The notes under the pieces were generated by a model, which was not told the origin of the DNA, ran no database searches, and saw only the letters and a program-made list of their open reading frames with translations. DNA of 64,000 bases from Parvibaculum sp046297875 (GTDB lineage: Bacteria; Pseudomonadota; Alphaproteobacteria; Parvibaculales; Parvibaculaceae): contig NZ_JBKBHD010000001.1 in assembly GCF_046297875.1 (NCBI RefSeq), positions 1 to 64,000 on the forward strand, read 5' to 3'. Made by a program: the position numbers and the translations under genes. Shown in pieces: positions 50,931 to 58,523 of the stretch. Each line of letters starts with the position of its first letter. Position 1 is the stretch's first letter.

Positions 50931-51314
50931 TTACGCAGCGCGGAGCTTTTCGAAGGCTTCGGTGAACTTCGCCGCATAGGGATTCACGGCATCGCGCACG
51001 GTCGACACGGTGAGCTCGTTCAGCTCGCGCGCGGCGTCGATGTTGCGCTTCAGCGTGGCGCGGACATACTCATTCTGGAGTTCGACCGCCGACTTGAGGC
51101 TGCCCGACTTGAGCACGGCGCGGGCGGTTTCGACGCCTTCCTCGAAATTGGTGCGGGCGAGCGTGGCGATGATACCGGAAGCAGCTTCGATCGCGTTCTT
51201 CGCTTCGGCCATCGGCGCGGCCTTGGCGGTCGTGGTCTTGGCCGATGCCTTCCTGGCGCGCGGCTTTGCTTTGGTCGTCTTTGCCTTCGTGGCCTTGGGG
51301 GTCGCTTCAGTCAT
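50931..51314 (-). CDS. Phasin family protein
   Basis: A 127-residue phasin, a coat protein of polyhydroxyalkanoate granules. A Lys/Ala/Thr-rich low-complexity N-terminus (about 30 residues) precedes the helical phasin domain: ASGIIATLARTNFEEGVETARAVL, SLKSAVELQNEYVRATLKRNIDAARELNEL and a final VNPYAAKFTEAFEKL. ATG at 51314 follows ATACAGGAGATTTGAA. The strong promoter upstream carries two palindromes with the TGC-N3-GCA core used by PhaR-type repressors. No PHA synthase gene lies in the window. Confidence 0.88.
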   Translation of the reverse strand: MTEATPKATKAKTTKAKPRARKASAKTTTAKAAPMAEAKNAIEAASGIIATLARTNFEEGVETARAVLKSGSLKSAVELQNEYVRATLKRNIDAARELNELTVSTVRDAVNPYAAKFTEAFEKLRAA

Positions 51315-51387
51315 TTCAAATCTCCTGTATCGCGTGGCCGCTCCCATTGGTTGGGAGCGTTTCCCCGCACATACCGGCGCGCCGGAT

Positions 51388-51402
51388 TTGTGCGCTGCAC
51401 AA
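51388..51402 (-). promoter_or_regulatory. Palindromic operator 1, TTGTGC-N3-GCACAA, at the phasin transcription start
   Basis: TTGTGCGCTGCACAA. The TGC-N3-GCA core matches operators described for PhaR regulators of phasin genes. It overlaps the expected +1 position of the phasin promoter, where binding would block initiation. Its sister palindrome lies 52 bases away centre to centre. Confidence 0.7.
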
Positions 51403-51403
51403 T

Positions 51404-51432
51404 GAGATAATGACCCCCTGCCCCAGCGTCAA
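51404..51432 (-). promoter_or_regulatory. Phasin promoter (-35 TTGACG, -10 TATCTC, 17-base spacer)
   Basis: On the minus strand TTGACG (51427-51432) and TATCTC (51404-51409) are separated by 17 bases, a good housekeeping sigma-factor layout. It lies exactly between two copies of the TTGTGC-N3-GCACAA palindrome. The ATG is about 90 bases downstream. Confidence 0.6.
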
Positions 51433-51439
51433 GAGAAAT

Positions 51440-51454
51440 TTGTGCGATGCACAA
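51440..51454 (-). promoter_or_regulatory. Palindromic operator 2, TTGTGC-N3-GCACAA, upstream of the phasin -35
   Basis: TTGTGCGATGCACAA, identical arms to operator 1, placed seven bases upstream of the -35 hexamer. Two such sites flanking one promoter suggest cooperative repression or looping by a PhaR-like dimer or tetramer. Confidence 0.7.
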
Positions 51455-51482
51455 TAACCGGCCCCGCCCAGGGTGCTTGTGC

Positions 51483-52769
51483 TCAAAATCGGCTTATGGA
51501 GAAAGGACTTAGGGTGGGTTGCGGCGCAGGGTCGCAGATCAGGGAAGCGAGCGCCGCGGCGCTGCCGGGACCGAGCGTCCAGCCCAGCGTGCCGTGGCCG
51601 CTGTTGACGAAAAGCCCGCTGATTCCCGGCACCTCACCGATCACCGGGCTGCCATCGGGCGTCATGGGGCGCAGCCCACACCAGAACCCGGCCTCCTCCC
51701 GCCGCGGCCCGACCTGCGGCAGCACGCCTTCCAGCGCATCGAGAACCGAGCGGGCACGGGCGGGCTCCAGCGTCAGATCATAGCCGCCGACTTCGGCCTG
51801 TCCGGCGGCGCGGATGCGATCCCCCAGGCGGCTGATGACGATCTTGCGTTCCTCATCCGTGATGCTGACTTCGGGCGCATTGCCCTCGGGCGCGGGGAGC
51901 GTCACCGAATAGCCTTTCAGCGGATAGATGTAGGAGCGGATGCCGAAGGGGCCGAGGAGCGCGCGTGTCTCCGTGCCGGCGGCGATCACCACGGCGTCCG
52001 CCGCTACCGCGTCCTGCGTGGTTTTCACGCCACGGACCTTTGAACCATCGGTCAGAATGCGCGTGACGCTGGTATTGCTCAGAAATTTGACGCCAAGGCG
52101 CGCCGCGCCATCGGCGATACCGCGCGAGAAGAGATGCGCATCGCCGCTGCTGTCGGACGCCGCGTAGAGACCGCCTGCAATGTCGCCGCGCTGCATGGCG
52201 GAGCCGAGTGCGGGTTCGAGCGCGGCGCATTCGGCCGGCGTCAGCAATTTCTGCTCGAGGCCCATGCGCGTGATGATCGCGGATTCCCTTTCCGCTTCCT
52301 TCATCGCATGAACGTCGCGGAAGATGCGGAGAATGCCCTTCTCCTTGCGCTGGAAATCGAGCGGTGTACCGGCTTCGGCAAACGCACGCTCATAGGCCGC
52401 GAGGCGCGCGCGGGTGAGCAGCGCAATTTCGAGATTGGGCGGAATGCGCTCCGCCCGCGCCGAGGCGCGGCAGCGGAGCAGGAACTTCAAAAGCCAGAGC
52501 CATTGCTCGGGGTCCATTTTCGGGCGAAGGCGGAACGGCGCATCGTCGCGGCCGAGCCAGCGCAGGATCAGAGCCGGGATTTCCGGCCCGGCCCAGGGCG
52601 CAACCTCACAAGCCGAGAGCTGGCCGCCATTTGCGTAGGAGGTGCCGAGCCCCGCCCCTTCGCGCGCCTCGATGAGCGTGACCTTCAAGCCGCGCAGCGC
52701 CAGTTCATAGGCGGTCGAGGCGCCGACAATGCCGGCGCCGATGACGATGGCAGAACAGGGGACTTTCAC
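51483..52769 (-). CDS. D-amino-acid dehydrogenase-like FAD oxidoreductase (DadA/DAO family)
   Basis: A 428-residue FAD enzyme of the DAO family. The dinucleotide motif GAGIVGASTAYELALRG is at the N-terminus, followed by EAREGAGLGTSYANGGQLS, which in DadA holds flavin. The C-terminal GLRPMTPDGSPVIGEVPGISGLFVNSGHGTLGWTL block is the family signature. It most likely oxidises D-amino acids to keto acids at the membrane. The start is ATG at 52769; the phasin operator region lies beyond its end. Confidence 0.88.
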   Translation of the reverse strand: MKVPCSAIVIGAGIVGASTAYELALRGLKVTLIEAREGAGLGTSYANGGQLSACEVAPWAGPEIPALILRWLGRDDAPFRLRPKMDPEQWLWLLKFLLRCRASARAERIPPNLEIALLTRARLAAYERAFAEAGTPLDFQRKEKGILRIFRDVHAMKEAERESAIITRMGLEQKLLTPAECAALEPALGSAMQRGDIAGGLYAASDSSGDAHLFSRGIADGAARLGVKFLSNTSVTRILTDGSKVRGVKTTQDAVAADAVVIAAGTETRALLGPFGIRSYIYPLKGYSVTLPAPEGNAPEVSITDEERKIVISRLGDRIRAAGQAEVGGYDLTLEPARARSVLDALEGVLPQVGPRREEAGFWCGLRPMTPDGSPVIGEVPGISGLFVNSGHGTLGWTLGPGSAAALASLICDPAPQPTLSPFSISRF

Positions 52770-52872
52770 CGGGACAACACCTTGAGGACTTCCGCCGCAG
52801 CGCGGCTCATGCCGATAGGCCTAGCAAAGCCGCGCCGCTTTTGCGACGGCAAAGACGACGCGGCGCGCTCCC

Positions 52873-52917
52873 TTGACGGCGAAGAGGAAGCGCGATATAT
52901 GTCACCGTATGGTGACA
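52873..52917 (+). promoter_or_regulatory. Leaderless promoter and palindromic TetR operator
   Basis: TTGACG (52873-52878), a 17-base spacer and TATATG (52896-52901) predict a transcription start near 52908, one base before the ATG at 52909. The perfect palindrome TGTCACC-gtat-GGTGACA (52900-52917) covers the -10 end, the start point and the first codons. No ribosome site precedes the ATG. Confidence 0.7.
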
Positions 52918-53562
52918 AAAGGCAAGACACAGGCAAAGCCGCGCGACCGGGAAAAGACCGGGCAGGCCATTCTCGATGCGGTGGGCCGGCTGATCCTGCG
53001 CGACGGGCTTTCCGGCGTCGGCATCAACGCCATCGCCCGCGAGGCGGGCGCGGACAAGGTTCTGATCTACCGCTATTTCGGGGATCTCGACGGGCTCTAC
53101 AGCGCCTATGCCGAGAACGGCGATTTCTGGTGGACGGTGGAGGACATGCTGGCCGCCGCAGAAGGCGCGGCGACGCTTGGCGAAGCGCTGAAGGCGGGGC
53201 TGCGTCACCACGCAGCGGAAATGCGCAAGCGGCCGGTGACGCTTGCCGTGATCGCCGCCGAACCCGCCAACCGCAATGCGCTTGTCGTCGCACTGGAAGA
53301 GGTGCGCGAGCGGCGGGCCATCGAAACGATGGAGGCAATCGCCGCGCGCTACGGCATGCCCGAAGGCGCCGACATTGCGGCGCTGACCGGACTTCTTGCC
53401 GCCGCGATCGACTATCTCCTCGCCCGGGCGCGGACGATCCGCGTCTATGGCGGTGTCGAGATCAAGACGGAAAAGGACTGGGAGAGAATTTTCGCAACCA
53501 TCGACGCGATGATCGACGGCGCTCTGGCGTCTGCGCGTCCCAAAGGGAGGAAACGGCCATGA
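52909..53562 (+). CDS. TetR-family transcriptional regulator
   Basis: A 217-residue TetR regulator. The N-terminal HTH (KTGQAILDAVGRLILRDGLSGVGINAIAREAGADKVLIYRYFG) is typical; the C-terminal half is a helical ligand domain of unknown specificity, with ARTIRVYGGVEIKTEKDWERIF. I use ATG 52909; the TTG at 52873 is better read as the -35 hexamer. The start codon lies inside an 18-base palindrome, so it probably represses itself and the coupled nitroreductase gene. Start overlap with the next gene is ATGA at 53559. Confidence 0.9.
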   Translation: MVTKGKTQAKPRDREKTGQAILDAVGRLILRDGLSGVGINAIAREAGADKVLIYRYFGDLDGLYSAYAENGDFWWTVEDMLAAAEGAATLGEALKAGLRHHAAEMRKRPVTLAVIAAEPANRNALVVALEEVRERRAIETMEAIAARYGMPEGADIAALTGLLAAAIDYLLARARTIRVYGGVEIKTEKDWERIFATIDAMIDGALASARPKGRKRP

Positions 53563-54755
53563 CAGTTTCGACGACGCGGCGGCGGCTGCTGCAGGGCGCG
53601 GGCGCCATCACGCTTGTTGCCGTTGGCGGCGCCATCTGGCGCGCGCACGACCGCGAGGTGTTTGCCACGCCATCGGGCGCACCCTACGACCCCTGGGTCA
53701 TGTGGCAATCGCCCGACCATGCGGGAACGCCGATTGCGCTTGTCGCGGCGGGCATTCTCGCCTCCAACCCGCACAACACGCAGCCCTGGATATTCCGCGT
53801 GAGCGAGGACCGCATCGAGGTGCTTGCGGACACGACACGCCATCTCGGCACGTTCGACCCCTATTTGCGGGAAATGCATATCGGGCTTGGCTGCGCCATC
53901 GAGAATATGGTGCTGGCGGCGCCTGCCAATGGATATGCGGCGACAGTGGAGGCCGCGCCGGGCTCGCTCCGCGACATCGAACGCGGCGGTATGGTGCGCG
54001 CGGCGGTGATCCGCCTCGCACCGGGCAATGGCGCAAGCGACCCGCTTTACGACGCGATCCCTCACCGTCACACGAACCGCTATGCCTATGACCGCGCGCG
54101 CGGCTTCCCGGAAGACCTGCTGCGCCGCATAGCCACCATGCCAGTGGAGAACGGCGTGGCGGTGTCGCTCTTCACCGAGGGCGAGACGTTCGAGGCCCTC
54201 GGCCGGACGATCATCGAGGCCACGGATGCGATCGTCGCCGATGACGAGATGATCGAGGACAGCCACCACTGGTTCCGCGACGGGCCGCGCGAGATGGCGC
54301 GTGAGCGCAGCGGGCTCGAGCTCGACACGGCGGGGCTTGCGCCGGCGCTGCTCGCCGCAGCAAAGTTCCTGCCCGCGCTTCCCGCCAAACAAAGCCACGG
54401 CGCCTGGGCGGACCAGACGCGCGACACGCATATTCCGACGGCGGCGCTCCTTGGCACGATCTCGCTGCGCGACCGCTTCGACCGGCCGCAGACGCTTGCC
54501 GCCGGGCGCATCTGGCAGCGCATCCATCTCGAAGCAAGTGCAGCGGGCATCGCCATGCATCCGCTCAACCAGCCGGTGGAGATGGCGGACCGCGACCGCC
54601 AGCTTGCGCGCGATGCAGCGTGGGATGCACGGCTCGTCAGCATCGTCGGCGATCCTCAATGGCAACCGACCTTCGCCTTCCGTGGCGGCTATCCGACGCG
54701 CGAGGCGATGGCAAGTGCAAGGCGGAATGTGGAGCAAGTGAGCGAGGCGGGCTGA
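53559..54755 (+). CDS. Tat-exported nitroreductase-fold protein (Acg-like)
   Basis: A 398-residue protein with a twin-arginine signal peptide (TTRRRLLQGAGAITLVAVGGA). The mature part is a two-lobed nitroreductase fold like mycobacterial Acg and related FMN proteins: SNPHNTQPWIFRV is the flavin-loop motif, with IPHRHTNRYAYD and later ASAAGIAMHPLNQPVEM. Its N-lobe lacks the full FMN pocket seen in classic reductases, so it may hold flavin rather than act as an enzyme. Translationally coupled to the TetR gene. A stress or xenobiotic role is inferred from the regulator. Confidence 0.82.
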   Translation: MTVSTTRRRLLQGAGAITLVAVGGAIWRAHDREVFATPSGAPYDPWVMWQSPDHAGTPIALVAAGILASNPHNTQPWIFRVSEDRIEVLADTTRHLGTFDPYLREMHIGLGCAIENMVLAAPANGYAATVEAAPGSLRDIERGGMVRAAVIRLAPGNGASDPLYDAIPHRHTNRYAYDRARGFPEDLLRRIATMPVENGVAVSLFTEGETFEALGRTIIEATDAIVADDEMIEDSHHWFRDGPREMARERSGLELDTAGLAPALLAAAKFLPALPAKQSHGAWADQTRDTHIPTAALLGTISLRDRFDRPQTLAAGRIWQRIHLEASAAGIAMHPLNQPVEMADRDRQLARDAAWDARLVSIVGDPQWQPTFAFRGGYPTREAMASARRNVEQVSEAG

Positions 54756-54764
54756 AGCGCGCCT

Positions 54765-55907
54765 TTATGCTTTCAGCAGCGGCGCGACTTCATCCGCAGG
54801 AAGCGGCAGCGTCTCGACATAGAGGGACTGGCTCGGGAAGGCGAAGCCGGCGCCTGCACCCTCTACGATCTGCTTGATGCGAAAAGCGAGCGCCTCTTTC
54901 ACTGCAAGCCATTCGCCCCAGACGGTGGATTTCGTGAAGCAGTAGACCATGATGTCGATGGAGGAGTCGTTGAAGCTGTCGACCTTCACGAAAAGCGGTG
55001 CCAGCGGCGGCTGCACGAAATCCTCGGTCGATGTCAGATAGTTTTCGATGTCGGCCACGATGCGGCGAAGCTGATCGTGCGTGGTGCGGTATTCGACGCC
55101 GATCTTCCAGGAGATGCGCCGCGCGGTCATGGCGCTGTAGTTGACGACCGAATTGTCGGAGAGCTTCTGGTTCGGCACATAGACCGGCGCGCGGTCGAAT
55201 TGCCGGACCAGCGTCGAACGGAAGCCAATCTTTTCAACAAAGCCTTCAACCACGCCATCGACCTTGATCCAGTCGCCCAGACCGAACCGCCGTTCGATCA
55301 GGATCGACATGCCGCCGATCAGGTTCTTGAAAAGATCCTGCGCGCCGAGGGCGACCGCCACGCCGAACAGGCCGAGGCCGGCGATGATCGGCGCCACCTG
55401 AATTCCCCATGTCTGGAGGATCGTCGCACCCGCGACCAGAACGACAGCGGTCTTCCCGCCGGCGATAAGCCAATCCAGGATTTCGGGTGTTAGCACACGC
55501 TCCAGTAGGCGCAGACCCCGGCTGACCGGGCCGATGCAATTATAGATCGCCCAGAAGATCGCAACAATGATGAGCGAACGGTTCAGGTGTTCGGCGATCT
55601 GGCCGGTCGTATCCTCGAAATCGAGATATTCGGTGGCGAAGAAAAAACCGAGCGCAAGAAAGAGGAAGCGCAGCGGGCTCTTGATCGCATCGCGGATGTA
55701 ATCGTCGATCTTCGTCTCCGTCCGCTCGACCCAGCGGTCGGCGACCCTTATCACGAAGCGGGTGAAGAGCCCGCGCAGCACGTAGAAGGCGCCGAATATG
55801 GCGATCGCGACCAGTATGTCGCCGACATTGTGGCCGAGGACGCCTGTGCGCCAGACATCGACGACAAGTTCCCAGTAGTTTTCGAGATTGGTCAGCGTGG
55901 TCTGCAT
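54765..55907 (-). CDS. MscS-family mechanosensitive ion channel
   Basis: A 380-residue membrane protein with about four to five N-terminal helices, then the MscS core: VAPIIAGLGLFGVAVALGAQDLFKNLIGG is the pore helix TM3 with Gly/Ala packing, followed by the beta domain SILIERRFGLGDWIKVDGVVEGFVEKIGFRSTLVR and VYVPNQKLSDNSVVNYS. It opens on osmotic downshock. A soluble C-terminal domain completes it. Start ATG at 55907. It is convergent with the Acg-like gene, 9 bases away. Confidence 0.9.
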   Translation of the reverse strand: MQTTLTNLENYWELVVDVWRTGVLGHNVGDILVAIAIFGAFYVLRGLFTRFVIRVADRWVERTETKIDDYIRDAIKSPLRFLFLALGFFFATEYLDFEDTTGQIAEHLNRSLIIVAIFWAIYNCIGPVSRGLRLLERVLTPEILDWLIAGGKTAVVLVAGATILQTWGIQVAPIIAGLGLFGVAVALGAQDLFKNLIGGMSILIERRFGLGDWIKVDGVVEGFVEKIGFRSTLVRQFDRAPVYVPNQKLSDNSVVNYSAMTARRISWKIGVEYRTTHDQLRRIVADIENYLTSTEDFVQPPLAPLFVKVDSFNDSSIDIMVYCFTKSTVWGEWLAVKEALAFRIKQIVEGAGAGFAFPSQSLYVETLPLPADEVAPLLKA

Positions 55908-55946
55908 GGCAATCGGAATTTATCCAGGGCGGAAGTTGAGGCAGAG

Positions 55947-57569
55947 TTATGCAGCGGCCGGCGCGCGCTCGCGCGTGGCGGAAAAGCGGATCTTCGGCCA
56001 CTTCTCGAGCGTGTAGCCAAGCTCCCAGGCGCTCTTGCCCATGAAGACGGGAGCGCCGTCGCGGTCCGTCGCCATGTTGCCGCGATGGGCTTCCATGAAA
56101 CGCTTGAGCTCGGCGGGGTCTTCCGCCGCGACCCAGCGCGCGGTTTCGTAGGGCGACGGCTCGAAATGCACCTTGATGTCGTATTCGCTGGCGATGCGCG
56201 AGGCGAGCACTTCAAGCTGGAGCTGGCCGACGACGCCGACCACCCAGTTCGCGCCGATCTCGGGCTTGAAGACCTGCGTCACGCCTTCCTCGGCGAGGCT
56301 TTCAAGCGCACGGCGCATATGCTTTGCCTTCATCGGATCGTCGAGGCGGATGCGGCGGAGGATTTCCGGCGCGAAGTTCGGGATGCCGGTGAATGTCAGG
56401 TCTTCCGTCTCGCTCAGCGTATCGCCGACGCGGATGGTGCCGTGGTTCGGGATGCCGATAATGTCGCCCGCATATGCCTCGTCCAGCAATTCGCGGTCCT
56501 GCGCGAAAAAGAGGATCGGATTGTGGACGCCGATGGTCTTGCCGCTGCTGGAAAGCTTGAGCCGCATGCCGCGCCTGAACTTGCCCGAGCAGATGCGCAT
56601 GAAGGCGATACGGTCGCGGTGGTTCGCGTCCATGTTCGCCTGCACCTTGAAGACAAAGCCAGTTACTTTTTGCTCGGTCGGCTCCACCATGCGGTTCGCG
56701 GCGGGCTGCGCGCGGGGCGGCGGGGCAAGGCGCACGACCGCATCGAGCAGCTCGCGCACACCGAGTTTGCGCAGCGCGCTGCCGAAATAGACCGGCGTCA
56801 TGTGGCCGGCGCGATATTGCTCGATGTCGAAGGTCGTGCTGCCTTCGCGCGCGAGTTCCATTTCCTCGCGGAACTTCGCCAGCTCATCCTCACCCAGATA
56901 TTCGGCGATCTTGTCTCCGCTCAGGCATTCGGGTTCCTCGTCGCTACCTTCGGCACCGGGCTTTATATAGGGGATGAAGCGGTCGTTCTCGGGATCGAAG
57001 ATGCCGCGCAGGAGGCCGCCCATGCCGGCCGGCCAGATCATCGGCACGGTGTCGAGCGCGAGTTTCGAGGCGATCTCGTCCATCAGCTCGAAGGGGTCCT
57101 GGCCTTCGCGGTCGATCTTGTTGATGAAGGTGATGATCGGTACGTCGCGCAGGCGGCAGACTTCAAAGAGCTTCAGCGTCTGCGCCTCGATGCCTTTCGC
57201 GGCGTCGATCACCATGATGGCGCTGTCGGCGGCTGTCAGCGTGCGGTAGGTGTCTTCGCTGAAATCCTCGTGGCCCGGCGTATCCAGCAGGTTGCAGGTG
57301 ATGCCCTTGTATTCGAAGGTCATGACGGCGGACGTTACCGAGATGCCGCGGTCCTGCTCGATCTTCATCCAGTCCGAACGCGCCCGCCGGTTGTCGCCGC
57401 GCGCCTTGACCTGACCGGCGAGGCGGATCGCCCCACCCTTCAGGAGCAGGTTTTCGGTCAGCGTGGTCTTGCCCGCGTCGGGATGGGAGATGATGGCGAA
57501 GGTCCGGCGGTTCCGGACCTGCGTTTCCACCTCGCCTCCCGGCCGGGCGGCGGCTTCGGTCGTACTCAA
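55947..57569 (-). CDS. prfC: Peptide chain release factor 3
   Basis: A 540-residue translational GTPase that recycles RF1/RF2 from the ribosome. G1 is SHPDAGKTT, G2 is ISVTS, G3 is DTPGHEDF, and G4 is FINKIDRE; domain II starts near MTPVYFGSALRKLGV, and the C-terminus has VGVVGQLQLEVLASRI, the RF3 signature. The start is TTG at 57569 after CCGGAGACTTCAGAA. Length is normal. The MscS gene follows 39 bases downstream on the same strand. Confidence 0.96.
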   Translation of the reverse strand: MSTTEAAARPGGEVETQVRNRRTFAIISHPDAGKTTLTENLLLKGGAIRLAGQVKARGDNRRARSDWMKIEQDRGISVTSAVMTFEYKGITCNLLDTPGHEDFSEDTYRTLTAADSAIMVIDAAKGIEAQTLKLFEVCRLRDVPIITFINKIDREGQDPFELMDEIASKLALDTVPMIWPAGMGGLLRGIFDPENDRFIPYIKPGAEGSDEEPECLSGDKIAEYLGEDELAKFREEMELAREGSTTFDIEQYRAGHMTPVYFGSALRKLGVRELLDAVVRLAPPPRAQPAANRMVEPTEQKVTGFVFKVQANMDANHRDRIAFMRICSGKFRRGMRLKLSSSGKTIGVHNPILFFAQDRELLDEAYAGDIIGIPNHGTIRVGDTLSETEDLTFTGIPNFAPEILRRIRLDDPMKAKHMRRALESLAEEGVTQVFKPEIGANWVVGVVGQLQLEVLASRIASEYDIKVHFEPSPYETARWVAAEDPAELKRFMEAHRGNMATDRDGAPVFMGKSAWELGYTLEKWPKIRFSATRERAPAAA

Positions 57570-57734
57570 TTCTGAAGTCTCCGGTTGGATTTGCGGCGGA
57601 CCCTAACCCAAAGCCCCGGAAATCGCCACCCGCGACAATTGGGCCGCGTCCCCGCGACAAATGGCCAAATCCGCGTCAGGCTGGGCCCGTGCGATTATGG
57701 TTCATCGTCATTTCACCTGTCGAAAGTCCGCCCC

Positions 57735-57953
57735 ATGACCACAGCCAGAGACATTCTGATGCCGCATATCGATGCGGGGCTTGCCGAAGCGAACGAAAAG
57801 AAGATGTCCAGCGATGCCGTCGCCCGCATCCTGTTCGAGCAGGCGCTGCGCATCTGGAAGGAAAGCCGCTCGCCGGAAGACATCCGCGCCGAACTTCTCG
57901 AAGCGGCGGACCATCTGGACCCGGATGAAGACTTCATGTTCATGCGGCCTTGA
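57735..57953 (+). CDS. Small conserved hypothetical protein (72 aa)
   Basis: A 72-residue acidic helical protein: starts TTARDILMPHIDAGLAEANEK and ends HLDPDEDFMFMRP, with a repeating helix-turn-helix-like charge pattern but no DNA-binding signature. I recognise no named family. It is divergent from prfC and convergent with DUF1491; no strong ribosome site is seen (CGAAAGTCCGCCCC). Codon use fits the region and the C-terminal Asp/Phe motif suggests a real gene. Confidence 0.55.
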   Translation: MTTARDILMPHIDAGLAEANEKKMSSDAVARILFEQALRIWKESRSPEDIRAELLEAADHLDPDEDFMFMRP

Positions 57954-57979
57954 AGGGGGCATGCGTCCCTGAGCAGGGC

Positions 57980-58315
57980 TCAGGCCACTTTTTCCTGAAG
58001 GAAGTGGCGGCCTTCGCGGTCTTCGATCTCGACCACCCATATGTCGGGATCGAAGCTGCGCTGCTTTTCGATCCAGGCATCCGCTTCGGCTTCGGGTGCC
58101 TTTGGCCGGGCAATCCAGATGAGTTCGCCCTCCCCGTCCCGGGCGGGGCTCAAGACCTGCGCCTCGCCATCGAGCGTATTGAGCTTCACAAGGACCGACC
58201 CCGAACTTGTGTCGCCCCGGCGAACCACCATGGCGGCGACGCCAGCCACCTCGCAGCGGCGGATCAGCGCCTTCACCCAGATTTCCGCCTTCAGCCGCGG
58301 CGCCCGCTCCATCAT
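57980..58315 (-). CDS. DUF1491 family protein
   Basis: A 111-residue protein of the DUF1491 family, alphaproteobacteria-specific and uncharacterised. It has RLKAEIWVKALIRRCEVAG, VRRGDTSSGSVLVKLNTLDG, WIARPKAPEAEADAWIEKQ and DIWVVEIEDREGRHFL, covering the whole domain. ATG at 58315 or GTG 58324 as start. No signal peptide. Its function is not known. Confidence 0.85.
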   Translation of the reverse strand: MMERAPRLKAEIWVKALIRRCEVAGVAAMVVRRGDTSSGSVLVKLNTLDGEAQVLSPARDGEGELIWIARPKAPEAEADAWIEKQRSFDPDIWVVEIEDREGRHFLQEKVA

Positions 58316-58444
58316 CCCATCCACTTCCGGCCGAAAGGTGCGAATTTCCGCCGCTTATGGCCAATTCAGCACCCCAGCGGCTTTATGTCATTCATCCTTA
58401 ACACGTTTCCTGTTTGCGGCAGGCGACGAGCGGGACTAGACTCA

Positions 58445-58459
58445 TTAGTATCTCATTAA
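58445..58459 (+). promoter_or_regulatory. CtrA-like site (TTAG-N7-TTAA) before the lipoprotein gene
   Basis: TTAGTATCTCATTAA fits the CtrA consensus with one mismatch, about 65-80 bases before the start of the lipoprotein. It is the second such motif in the window. Confidence 0.4.
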
Positions 58460-58523
58460 GGCAAGCGGCCGGGGGCGCGATCTTGCCGGTAAATGTCCTC
58501 CGTCTCAGGGGTTGGGGGCTGCC

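Noticed and set aside
52873..52908. TTG at 52873 as start of the TetR protein
   Set aside because: It has no ribosome site, adds a non-homologous segment and coincides with a near-perfect -35 hexamer 17 bases from TATATG.
52134..53559. N-terminal extension of the nitroreductase-fold gene by ~475 codons
   Set aside because: The extension runs antisense to the D-amino-acid dehydrogenase and out of frame through the TetR gene; the true start is at the Tat signal, ATG 53559.
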